DNA of 64,000 nt from Gordionus sp. m RMFG-2023 (Eukaryota > Nematomorpha > Gordioida > Chordodea > Parachordodidae), in assembly GCF_954871325.1 (NCBI RefSeq), contig NC_088775.1, forward strand, positions 33,643,561 through 33,707,560, in the 5' to 3' direction. Under the pieces are notes generated by a model. It was not told the DNA's origin and ran no database searches. It saw only the letters and a program-made list of their open reading frames with translations. The number at the start of each line of letters is the position of its first letter. Positions within the stretch are counted from its first letter, which is position 1. This document shows positions 1-12,600 of the stretch, one piece after another. Both the position numbers and the translations under genes were made by a program.

Positions 1-1709
1 TTTTAAGAAATATTATTCTATCTCCAAACAACTTCTCCTTAAATCCAAAAATATTATTGAATAATAATTATTACTATTGTAAAAAAACAACAGACTAACA
101 TTTTATTTTAAAAATTTAAATATAATATTTAAATGGAATGGATAAAAATTAATGTAATATTATTTTTCCTAAGATACAAAAATTCCTTTTAATTTTTTGG
201 ATCAGTAATATCAGGATCTTTATATAAAACCATACAATCAGTTAAAATAACTTTTAATTCCATTTAATACTTGAAAGCGTTTTAATAAATCTTATGCTGG
301 ATGGAATGATTATTTTTCATGGAATAATAATAAGGAGATGGAACATCTAATACTGGTTATAAACATTTATAAGTTAATAGTCTTAAATATTCGATATCAA
401 AAAAAATCATTTTTGATAAAAATGGAGATAGAAGAACGTAATTCTTAAGCGACGGTTTCTAGAAATATTAATAAAATTTGAATGTTTCTTGAAATGTATG
501 AATTTGATTATATTGGAAGAATTTAGACGTCTGATGGTTTAAAAAAAAATCAAAAAGAAATAGAAGCTAAAGTTGATGGTATACGACGTTTCTAAATCAG
601 AGGCAATAGCATTGCTCGTAAGAAAGAAAGTGGTGAAAAATCAAAGCCAGAGAAATGTTTGGAAATCTATTAATGAAATCCAGAGCTTGCATAATATTAT
701 ATTGGTCTTAATTTTAAAATTGGATATGATCCTTATAACACTAATCCAGGATTATTATATCAATTCTAGTAAGCAGCAATAATAAAACTATCAAATAAAG
801 TGATTACGCTAAAATGTAAAACATGTTTTTTTAAACATAAATTTGTAAAACAATGATCATAACAATATATATGTATTTAATTAATTATATTATATGAAAG
901 AAAATAATTTGTACTTTGTATAATATATATAAATATGCGAAATATAATATAGTATAATAAATATTTTAAAAAATAAATAAATTACCCGTTTTAAGAAAAT
1001 AGAATTAACTACATTAGATTAAAATAAAAATAACTATGGAGGTTTTATGAATGACAAACTGAAAAATTTCCTAAATAGTGAATATTATAATTATACAAAA
1101 AAATGAAAATTTAATTGCTAACTATAGATATTGAAATTTTTATACCAAATAAATAAATTATGGATGATAATTAATACAAATTTTATAATATTGAAGCTAA
1201 AAGTGACAATGCAACCTTTATGCCAAATACAAAATTTATTGTTTTTAAAAATATATAACTTTTTTTATTGATATAAAAAAACATAAAGATTATATTTTAA
1301 TATTGTATTTATGATATATATTAAAATAGAAACCCCCCTCCCTCCAATAAAATGATTTTATCTAATTATATATAATTGCATTGATGTTAACATAACATTT
1401 GGATATTATTTATATAAGAACTTGAAAAATAATAATTTTCTAAATTGGTAATATTACATTTAGATAACAAAATACATACTTTAGTGTAATATATACACAA
1501 TGTTATTTATTATATTTGTTAGCTTTACAAATCGGAGCGTGCTTGATAAATACAGCAAAATACTTATCATGATTTCTAGAAGTTTTAAATTTAACAATTT
1601 TTTAATTAAATAAAAAAAAATTATAAATATATATTTCTAATTAAATAATGTTTTTTAAAAAAATTGGTTATAAAACTCAAATATTTATGTGTAGCACAAG
1701 AGAGAAAGG
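1..1709. other. AT-rich region 3' of the ALDH gene, no intact gene
   Basis: No convincing gene is seen. The stretch is A/T-rich with many short homopolymer runs and a small C-rich patch near 1330-1345. The only protein-like signal is the short hAT-like scrap near 570-640, listed separately. The start of the window has no recognisable element end. Confidence 0.6.
565..645 (+). pseudogene. Possible scrap of a hAT transposase
   Basis: A short open stretch encodes YDVSKSEAIALLVR. This resembles YDVSKKECITFLVR of the hAT element at 9-14.7 kb, around its first catalytic aspartate, and the DNA before it (GATGGT) resembles the Asp-Gly codons there. The flanks do not extend the match and no element ends are seen. 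It may be a very old relic of the same family or a chance resemblance. Confidence 0.25.
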
Positions 1710-4700
1710 TTAGGGTAATTTTTCTTGCGTTGCAATAGTTATCGTTTTAAGCTCCGTGTAACTGTAGACGCTCTCTTCGCCAAACTCACGGCCGAGCCCG
1801 GATTGTTTGTAACCACCGAAAGGAGTTTGTTGTTTTATGGCTTGATAACAATTTATCCTGGAAAATATTATGCAATTAACAATTAATATATGCAAAAGCT
1901 ATATATTCCTTCCTTAATCCGTTTTTGATCTTCAAAATAATATTTAAAGGGGGTCGGTCAATCATTAAGAATATTCGTTTATCAAAACTTAATTTATTTA
2001 AGTGCAATTTGTTTATTTCGCGTTTTTATTCTCTCTTCTTGTTAGGAGTGCTTACGAATATCAAATGGGAAAAATTTTAGGCATGCGTGGTATCACGATG
2101 CATTATATTATAAATGAAGAATTTTGAAATATGAATAGAAAGAAACCATATGGATCCAGATCTGAGCGCAGATGATAGGTAGAGAATTCTATTGATATCG
2201 TTAGTCATTATGCCTACCGCCATTCCGCATTCGTTGGAATTGGCTCTATCAATGACTTCCTCCACAGTTTTAAACTTTAGGATTTGTTGTATCGGCCCCA
2301 TTATCTTTATGGAGAATGATTGTTTGTTGATAGGTTAGTGATAGTAATGAAAATATAAGAGGAAATAAGAAATTGGGGAGGGGAAGAAAAGAAAGGGGAA
2401 AAATAGAAGAAAATAAGAACTTCTTGGCTGGCGATCTTCATGGTATCTGTGACACCAGAAAATACCGTCGGTTGCAGAAAGAAACCCTTGCAGTCTACCC
2501 TATGACCACCGGCCTCAAGAATAGCTGCATCTTGCATACCAATCTCTATGAAGTCTAAAACGGAATCGAGCTGTTTTTCGCTTATCTAATAGGGCATACG
2601 ATGTAAACGATATGGAAGGGGGGGGGGGGGGTTTAAACAAAAATTATTTAATTTACATTTTAAAGCCTAATGTAAACAAGTAGTAATTTTTTTTATTAAT
2701 TATGCAATAAAATGTTTAAATTTTATCTTTTGAATTCCGTGTTATATAAAAAATCTAGAAAAAATAATCGAATTATTGGTATTGATACATTTCGAAATAC
2801 AAATATTTCTTCATTCTATTAGATATTTTCGACTCATATTTTCGATTAAATATCAGAGAGATTCTTATAAATCTTAGGAGTATAATTGTAAAAAGAATAA
2901 ATAATAATTTGAAAATGTAATTTGAGAATTTACAAAGAGGAATTATTTCTAACTAATGCGTTTTTAAAAAAAATAAATATCTGATAACAAAATATAAAGC
3001 GAGCAAAAAAAATTAAATTGTGTTATAATTATAAATAATTTTTAAAATATAAAGGGAATTTTTTCAACTATCAAAAATGGAATTCGCTTTTGTTTTCCAA
3101 CCCGCTACCCTTTCTCCATATCAGTTTAAATTTTAAGTAATAATCGATCACCATGCCAATTTATTTGATATCTCAACATGCATTTTTTAAAAAATTTAAA
3201 AATCATGACGAAATATTTTTTGTTTTTAAAAAAGTATGTCATATTAACATATCGATTTAAATTTATCACGTGTTAAATAATTATGCAAATGATAATGCTA
3301 GTTTAAAATAGCAAATGGATTTACTAATTAAGGTTAGACGCTTCGATTAATTTTATAAAAAAAAATTATTTAAATAAATCGATATTTTAAACTGGGTCAT
3401 TTCGTTTACCATGTGATTGAAAAATCAAAAAAAAATAAATAAAACGTCATTAAAAAAAAAGATATAATGTTAAATATCAAATTACAAAAATATCAGTCAT
3501 AATTCATTCATTATTTTATTTTTTTAAAAGGGTTCCATCATGGAAAATGAGAATAAAATGATTTATTTTATAAATATTTGAATAAGATCTGGGGATAGAG
3601 GTTAAGGCGTCTAAACGTTATATCTCTCTTAAAATGATGCGCCAAAAGGAAAATAACTTTTTACAATAAAAATAAATATGGGTAATAAACTTATCCGTAG
3701 AAATAATATTTGCTAATTTATTTTGACTGAATATATTTATACTTTGAAATGTTTATGATCTTATGAGTCACCTTATTAAATCCTCATACCAATTATTCAT
3801 TAATTTATTTTAAATTTAACGCTAAATATATATATATACGAATAAAAAAAATATATATAAATTGCACTAACATCAATCAATGGCTACCACGCCAAAATTT
3901 CCAGGTACTTTAATCTCCCGTTTATAATAAATACCATCATATACTATAGTGGAATAAAATATTAATAATCTCAATAACTAACCTGAGGTCCATATTGCTT
4001 GGTATTATCGAAGGGGTCACCCAGGAGTTCGGTCAATTTAGTTGCCCTCTCCCGGCTTTTGCTGATGAATTCGGCATAAATTGATTCGTGAACAAAGGTG
4101 CGACTCCCGGCAGAACAGCATTGACCCATATTGAAGAAACAGGCTTCCTGGGCTTTTTGAACTGCGAAATCGACTGGGAGAAGAAGAAAAAAGAGAGAAT
4201 GGAAGGATAAATGAGCCAAAAAATGAATGAATTATAGGTTAGCGGTAGTGTATTTTATCTTTTTTACCGAATATTGGCTTAAAAAATTTTTTTTATACCG
4301 TCTACATCCCCAAACACGATGGTAGGGCTTTTCCCTCCAAGTTCTAATTTGACTCTTTTAAGATTTGATAAGCCACTGGCTTGTTGAATCAATTTGCCAA
4401 CCTTAAGAATTAAAAAAAATGAAAATATAATATAGTAGTCTGTCAAAAATTTGAAGAGCCCCTTTGAAAATTTTTAAAGCTAAAAAAAATCAGGAGTTTT
4501 TAAGCCCCCCCCCTTTAAGATTGTAAAAGCTAGTGACGCTAGATACTCTTCAGTCGATAAATTTTATTGTGATTCATGTAGGTAAGGTGGTGAACGGTTC
4601 GGTCTTATGAAGGGCCCGTCCTTAAAGTAAATGGCCTCTACTAAGCTTTAACAATCAACTGTTATAGATAATAAGTAAAATCTGTCAATCAGTTATTCTC

Positions 4701-7700
4701 TTCAAATAACGTCGTTCATAATTAGACAGGTTGCTTGAGTAAAGTTCAGATCGTCACTTCTTTTATTTAAAAAAAATGTGAATTTAAGTTACACGTATGA
4801 AGTATTCTAGCAAATAATTTCTGAATATGACAATTGTGTTTGGAAACGTAAATGTCTCTTTGCACATTACCTTACAAGATCCCGTGAAGGTGATCATCTC
4901 GACACTCATATGGTGAGCCAAGGCTTTGCCTGCCACATCACCCCTACCAGGGACAACGCTTATCACTCCTGGAGGAAAACCTGCCTGGAAACAAATGCAA
5001 AATAAAAATATGTAATCCATACATTTAAGATTAGGGTGTTTTGGTATATATTTATTTAAAAAATAGATCGAACGGTAAACAGGGCTATTTATATTTATGT
5101 AATTTTAAATGTAGTATTGTCTTAAATATCAGACCTGCAGGTTCAGACCAATTGATATTTGAATATTATATTGTAAAATTTATTTCCCATATTCATGTTA
5201 ACAGCATTAAAATATTTCTATATTCTGTAAAATTGTTAAACGGGGCTCGATTTTTTAAAAAACGGCTAACCCATAGATTTTAGATAAAAAATATCACTCA
5301 AGCCATCTATTTACGAAATCTCGAGGCTTATGTAATATTATTTTGGTTAAAATTTTCATTTAAAATCCGGTAAATCGAGCTATTTAATAACACTAATATT
5401 TTGCACGTGATGATATATCATGTAAAGATATTGCGTAATTCCTTTGTCTTAAAAAAAGTGGTGAAAATTTATAATTAATTATTTCACTTTATCACTTTTT
5501 TTGGTAGAAATATATTTTTTGACAAATAAAATTCGCGTTTTAGTTAATTTTTAGTTTCCAATAAATTCAGATAGGGCAGTGTAGGTATTATTGTATGATT
5601 TTAAAAATGCGACCAAATGTATGATAAATAAATAGCTTTTAAAACCAGATCATAGTCAATCTCAATTTAAAAAAAATAAAATCATGTGATTAACATTAAA
5701 ATATTCATTTGCTTTTCATATTTTATGATTTACTTTTAAAACCAGAAAGAACCTATGGAACTAGGACAAATATATAAATTGGTAACAAACCCTTTTTCTT
5801 AAAATTTATTATGAATTGGACCCATAATTCATTTTAAAATTTAGATAAAGTTAAATTAATTTTTATGTATTGTTTAAAATGTTGTGATACATTTTGAGAG
5901 GGTTCATTTATTGTTAAAAGTTTGTTAACAGAGTTTTTAAATCGTATCCATAACCTGAAAAACTTGTAATATGGCAAATCTAATATTCGGAACAATACCC
6001 CTATTTAAAAATTATTAGTAGGGTTGTGACGATCAATAAAATTTTTCACCGATCTGATATTCGGTACTAATATATAAATTGATTTTAATTACCACCTATA
6101 GTGGATTCAATTTCATAAAAATAACTTCTGAAAATTATTTCGTTTTTATTTAAATTCTCAAAAAGTTAACTGTTCCGTTTAAAATATGGACCATGTTAAT
6201 AGCTGAATGTAATTTTGTCAAATGGCTCAATTTAAACGATTTTTAAAAACGTAAGCCATGAAATCTCGAAGATGGATGTTCCATTCTACTTTCTGCCAAC
6301 TGTGTGGAAAATCTCTAAGCTTGGATAATTTAGTTTTGGCTCTTTGAACTTAGCTGTTTTTAAAAATAGGTTGAATCAAGATGTTAAACAACACTGGCTT
6401 AATGTGACTTGCCAGATATTTTAAAACCTTTTTCTTGTTGAAGATATACAACAATAAAATATCAAATTTTTAGTTATTCTATCTTTTTATCACAATTCAA
6501 TTCTTTTTAAAAACACTATAAATAATGAATTTTGGTTCCTTTATATTAATTATATACAATCATATTATAACCAAAAACAATAAGTATATCAGATGGTTTT
6601 TTTAAAAAAAATAGGCCAAATCCAATATTTTTAAGAACATATTAGTTACCATCCAGTATTTAATATCAGCACATCCCTAATTAAACTTTAGTTATATTTT
6701 TCAATTTGTATTTTAAAGATTAAACTCTTAAATAATTTATTTTTCTTCTTAGACATAATTTAATATATCTTTTAATTACTTTTAGTAAAGAAAGGAAATT
6801 TTTTAAAATCTTTTATATTTCATTTTTTTTAATAACTAGAAAAAATTTAATGCATAATTAGGGCAAAAACATAAAGAATTTACTTCTTTGGCAAAAAATG
6901 CCAAATAAAGGGATGTCAAAGATGTTTCTTCTGCAGGTTTGATTATTATTGTGCACCCCATTGCTACAGCTGGGGCCATCTTGTATATGAACATAATGAT
7001 TGGATAACACCACTATAAGAAAAATAATGATAAATGTAGTTTTATTAGTATAAGTAAATTATGTAGCTTTGGATTGGTTAAGTATTTTAAAAAATTGTTA
7101 ATTTGTATTTATATTAATATAATATAGGTATAGGATAATATATTTTCAAAAAAATAAAACTGTGACAATAGCTCCAACAACTCCAATGGGTTCACGTTTT
7201 GTATAGGTAAAATAGAATCCATCTAAACAAACCATAAATTTTTTTATTTCTAGGCACAAAAAAAATAATCCTTTACCTACTGGTATTGTTTGGCCAGTAA
7301 TTTTGTCACACCAACCAGCATAATATCTCAAAACGCCAATAGCTAAAACTACATCATTTACTGAATCCTTAAATGGTTTGCCTGAATCAATTGATTCCAA
7401 ACTCTAAAAAGAAAAAACTCAATGAACTAATGTATAAATTTACCGCTAGCAAAGATGTATTTTCTTCCAATATATCTGCCATCTTTAACATAATTAAAGA
7501 TCTTTTAGAAGCATCTAGTAATCTCCAAGATGATGGTAAATTAAATGCCATCTTAGCAGATTCTACTGCTTCATTTATATCAGCCTATAAAATTATATAA
7601 TTATTTTAATAATCATAATATTAGAAACTTCGTCGCCTTCCTCAACATCGCAAATTTTTCCCTCTGTTGCAGGATTATAGGTCGAAAACTTCTTGCCATT

Positions 7701-7827
7701 AATAGAATCATGCCAATCGTTATTATAGAATATCTAAAAAAAAAAAAAATTTAACCTTATACAATAATTCATGTTATACCTTGGTAAAGGGTTTAACGTT
7801 GCTTACAGGTTTTATAACGCCCTTCAT
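1710..7827 (-). CDS. Aldehyde dehydrogenase, ALDH1A/ALDH2-like, 12 exons
   Basis: This gene encodes an NAD(P)-dependent aldehyde dehydrogenase that oxidises aldehydes to acids. No signal peptide is seen, so a cytosolic ALDH1-type enzyme is likely. Exons in coding order are 7827-7780, 7733-7629, 7584-7444, 7403-7277, 7222-7161, 7012-6884, 4984-4871, 4401-4299, 4173-3983, 2585-2421, 2304-2147 and 1857-1710. All junctions are GT-AG, phases agree, and the total is 1491 nt (496 residues), the usual family length. Visible motifs are KPAEE (Lys186, Glu189), [19 protein letters not shown] (catalytic Glu262), [13 protein letters not shown] (nucleophile Cys296), [10 protein letters not shown] and PFGGYKQSG. 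Two active-site positions are unusual: the family PWNFP motif reads TWCYP (Cys163 in place of the oxyanion-hole Asn), and EEIFGP reads QEIMGP (Met397). The start MKGVIKP is the only ATG that joins the frame. Five introns are 40-148 nt and two are 1.4 and 1.9 kb. It could be an active but altered enzyme or a paralogue with changed chemistry. Confidence 0.93.
2586..3982 (-). other. Long ALDH intron without recognisable insert
   Basis: This 1.4-kb intron lies between the exon ending GPQ and the exon starting ISEKQ. It is A/T-rich and carries a run of G near 2620-2630. I see no open frame, terminal repeats or element motifs in it. Confidence 0.7.
4985..6883 (-). other. Longest ALDH intron, no recognisable insert
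   Basis: This 1.9-kb intron precedes the exon starting AGFPPGV. It is A/T-rich with only short shadow frames, and no terminal inverted repeats or transposase-like words were found. Its size against neighbours of 40-148 nt suggests an old insertion that is no longer recognisable. Confidence 0.65.
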
Positions 7828-8134
7828 TTTAGTACTGATAAAGCAATTTGGATTTACAAATGATCAGCATTTTTTTTAAACGAATGCAAGACGTCAATTC
7901 TTTTCTTTAATAAAACAAAATTTATATTTTCTGTTCTTGAAATTTTTTTCCTTGTAGTTTTTAATCATTATAATTATTTTATTTTTACATATATAAAAAG
8001 TAAATTACAAAAAAAAGAGAGACAGGATAAATTTTTAATAAATTTTTGCTTTCATCTTTACAGGAAATTTTTGTTTTTATTTTTAAAAGGGGAACGGAAT
8101 TTTTTAAAATTATAATTTTCCATTACCAGCCACT

Positions 8135-8995
8135 TTAGGGCACGTTTATTAATTGACCAACATCTGTCGGTTCACGATCCTTTTTTGAATACAGCTAAGA
8201 TAGAATGGGCAAAATTCGTCACAACCTCAACCCTATTTCCGATCTCTGTTAAGCAGAAGGATTGGGATTTACCACTTGTGAAAAACTCCGTGATTACCTT
8301 ATTTCGAGTCTCTCACCATTGGCTAGATCCACATTTATTGAACTTATCAAAGATCGGGGATATGAATTTTTAGATGTTATTCCATCTACCAATCTCAAAC
8401 TCGAATTGGACAACCATGAGCTCAGCTATGCTTTATGTATCAGGCTCAACATTTCCTTTTCATTACCATATAAATGCAACTAATGTCATACAGATGATAA
8501 CAATATGGCGCTGCATTTTTTACATTACAATCGTAATCCCGATCGGCAAACTCGACACTTGAAATGCAATCAAATCATATCTCTTGCACTTAGGTCAGCT
8601 GGTTTTCCTACCTCAATGGAGCCTTCTGGCTTATTTTCCGATAGTAGCATCCTGATGAGGTAACACGTATCCCATGGTCTCAAGGAAAGTTTTTAATATG
8701 GGATTTCTCTTCTCTGGACACTAACTCCCCCTCTAATTTTAACAAGGACGCTCTGAACAGAGCTCAAAATTTTAAGATCAGCAAATACAGCGCTGATTCC
8801 TCAAATTACAAATTCAAACCCATCATTTGCTCCACCTTAACTACACATGGGGATTTGGCTAAAAACTTTTTAAAGATGTTGGCCGCCTAATCAGAAAAAA
8901 TTCAGGGGAGCCTCGTGAAGGTTTTTACTTAAGGCTAAGGATCGCAATAGCCATTCTTAAGACTAATTATGTTTGTTTTATTAATTCGATCTCTC
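8135..8995 (+). pseudogene. Non-LTR retrotransposon (LINE) relic, C-terminal region of the RT protein
   Basis: Pieces in different frames match, in order, the conserved C-terminal region of a class of animal LINE proteins. They are a stretch with DRGYEFLDVIPSTNLKLELD (8262-8483), then LALRSAGFPTSMEPSGL (about 8555-8650), PWSQGKFLIWDFSSLDT (about 8670-8880) and RKNSGEPREGFYLRLRIAIA (about 8885-8990). The SAGFP...PWSxGK..xWD order is characteristic of that class. The zinc-binding portion between the first two blocks is partly lost. At least four frame changes and stops separate the blocks, so this is a dead 5'-truncated copy. No 3' tail or target duplication was identified. It sits just upstream (5') of the ALDH start codon and may have landed in the gene's upstream region. 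Confidence 0.75.
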
Positions 8996-9601
8996 CTGAT
9001 GATTAGATGAAGGAGGTTTTGAATAATTTTTGCTGCTTTCGCTATTATTTATTTTGTATATTTTATGATCTATGCCTCCAGCGTCTACATGGCCGGGGGG
9101 GGGGGGGGTAGGAGACAAATGCCTCCAAAATATATTAGCATTTTTGGGGGTAGGTATCGCTTTTAAGGGGTTGTTATTAATTTTTTGGGGGTAGGCATTA
9201 TTTTTTTGGGGGTAGGTATTGATTTTTGGTGGGTAATTTTTGATTTGAATTATAATCTTTTTTTAATCCATTAATTGATACGATTATGATGGTTATCGTT
9301 TGATTTTCTGAAAAATGTCAATTAAAGTAAAGATATTTGTCAATTAATAAATAATATAAATTTTCTTTGTCAACGATTTTCATTTAGCATTTTATCAAGT
9401 TAATATTTACACATTTCCTATTTGGTACTTTTCTTAGAGGTTAATATATTTATATTATGTTTTTTAATAAATTTATAGATTTTAGCAGGATAAATTTTAG
9501 GTAATTTTTTGAGTCATGCATAAAAACATATATCAGCAAGCAAAGAATAATAAAAAACATAATATGTAAAAAATTATATTATAATAATTATTTATTTCTA
9601 G

Positions 9602-12600
9602 ATGCCAAGTAACAAAACCATATTTAAAGTTAAGTGCAATATTAAAAATTGCAAAACTTCTAAAATAAGAAGTGACAAGATACATGAACATTATAAACAT
9701 AAACATCCTCATGTCAAGCCAGCTGATATGAAATTTACAAAGGTAGCCATCAAAAGAGATAATAATAATTGGGTATCTTTAAATTGTGATATTCCATATA
9801 ATATCACAAATGGAGTTGAAACCCAGTTGCAAAAAAAGACAATAACATCTTACTTCCAAAAAGTAATATTTTTATTTATTATTGTAACTATAAATTTGTG
9901 AATTAATAAAAACTGATTTAAAATTTTACCAGAATAATATTAATATTAAAGTAGTCAGGGTATAGAGAAAATAAATTATATATATTATTATTTAATGTTT
10001 TTTAACTGTTTATCACACTATTTTTATATCTATATATACTTTATAAAGTTCAATTTAACAATATGTTTAATAAGTTAATAATAATAATTTAAAACCAAAG
10101 TATTAAAAAAACTTTCTAAATTAATATAATGTAGTAAAATAAGGTAATGTTAATTTCTAAGAATTTTTAAATTTAAATCTTTTCATCTTTAATTGAATTA
10201 AGACTTCAAATTCTTTTACTTTTTTTAAATATAAATCTTATAAAATATGATTTGGAATCAACTATTTTTAAAATGTTATCTGTGTGAGTTTCATCTATTT
10301 ACATTATGTGTTATATTAGGTATGTTTATTATCATTGTTTTATTTAGCTATTAGAATTTCTTTAGATAATATACTTTCATCATGAATTTCACAATTTTAT
10401 TTATACTTAATATTGTTTTTATTTTTATAGTCATTATAATATTGTTTTATGATTTCTTCATGTGATCGCAGTTTTATATTAATCTGCATCTATCATGCCT
10501 ATGAATCTTTCAAGTATATTTTAAAAATGTTTTTACATGATCTAACAAAGTCATATTGATGTTTATGATTATTGCGTTCAAAATATGTGAATTCCCTTTG
10601 TATTCTACATTCACTTGTGCTTTACCTATTACTTGTATCATCTTTCCATTGTAACCGGACTTCATAATATTTTTAATACCTGTTTTCTCAATCATGTATT
10701 CATGTAGAATTAAAACATTTATTAAAAACTTAATTATAATGTAGTTAAAAAAAATTATCATTTGCCTAAAAATTTATTAAAAATATAGTTATCATAAGGA
10801 AAGAAATTAAACTCCTCTTTATTTATAGAAAATCTCAGTTATTGAAGATTCACAAATTGTATTATCTCCTCATCCAATCCCCAGTTCCAGTGAGGTGTTT
10901 ACTTTGTATGATGAGGTATTTAATTTAAATACGAATTATATGATAACTTTTGAAAGAAATAAATTATGATTATGAGGTTAATTAAATATTTCCAACCTTT
11001 ATTAAAAACTTAATTATAATGTAGTTAAGAATAAAATGACCATTTGACTAAAATTTTATTAAAAATATAGTTTTTCATAAGTAAACAAATTATACTCTTT
11101 ATAGCAAATCTCCAATATTGAAGATTCACAAATTGTATTATCTTCTCATCCAATCCCCAGTTCCAGTGAGGCGCTTACTTTGCATGATGAGGTATTTAAT
11201 TTAAATACGTATTATATGATAACTTTTGAAGAAAATAAATTAGGACATTTAAATATTTCCAACATTTATTGATTAACTTAATTATAATGTAGCTAAGAAT
11301 AAAATGACCATTTGGCTGAAATTTTATTAAAAATAGATTTTCATAAGTAAACAAATTATACTCTTTATTTATAGCAAATCTCCAATATTGAAGATTCACA
11401 AATTGTATTATCTCCTCATCCAATCTCCGGTTCTAGTGAGGCACTTACTTTGCATGAGGCATTATATTTAAATAAAATTTATATAATGACTTTTGAAGGG
11501 AATAAATTATGAGGATATTCAAAGTCCAAGTCTTATTCAGCTATACAAAAAAAAGGAACCAAATGACCCTTTTCACTTTATATTATTTAGGATGACAAAT
11601 ATTTTGATAAATTTCATAATTGCTGTAGGCCCTTGTCAGCCATGTACAAATAAATTTCAATATCCTGTTACTAACAAGAGGTTTTAAATAATATTTATTT
11701 TCATTAATTTTTACCCATCCATTATTTCTATACCAATATATTTTTTTTTACTTTTTAAACAGGAGCATGAATATAACCTATTATAGAAAGGTTAATATAG
11801 ATGGTTCCCTCAACCCCAGAAATTGGCTATCTTATAGCACTACTTTAGACAAAGTCTTTTGTCTATATTGTATTATGTTTGGTGGCCCTAAGTCCAATAC
11901 TTTTTGGACTCAACATGGGGTAAATAATTGGAAAAACATAAAGCGTGACTTAGAGAGACACGAAGCATCTTCTCTTCATAGAGATTGTGAATATGCAAAC
12001 ATGACTTGGCTTGCAAATAAACGCATTCAAGATCATTTGCTATCAAATAAGCTTGATATAATCATGGAAAATCGTAATATAGTTCATAATATTATCAATG
12101 CCATTATGTACCTTATAAAATGTAATATAGCCTTTTGGGGTTCTAATTCGAATGAAGGTAATTTTATGTGTCTCATAAAATTAATGGCAAAAACGGTTCC
12201 AACTTTACGTGCATACATGGATAACAACGAAAAATTGCGGAGAAAAAAATCAGATAAAATTTCGAGACCTTATATAAATTTACTGTCATATGGCCACGTG
12301 AAAAAAATAACTGAAATTATTAAGATAAAAATAACAAAAAGCATTATTCAAACAATTAAAGAGAATCGTGCCTATAGCATCATATTAGATGGAACATATG
12401 ATGTGTCTAAAAAAGAATGCATAACTTTTCTTGTACGGTATATATAAGATGATCTGCATCCACATCCTGTAGAAAGGATCATACATGTTTTTACAACATC
12501 AGAAACCACTGGGGAAAATATAAAGAAACATGTTTTTTCTAAGTTTAATGATCTTGGTCTTCCTCTTGATTATTTGGTTGGACAAAGTATGGATGGTGCA

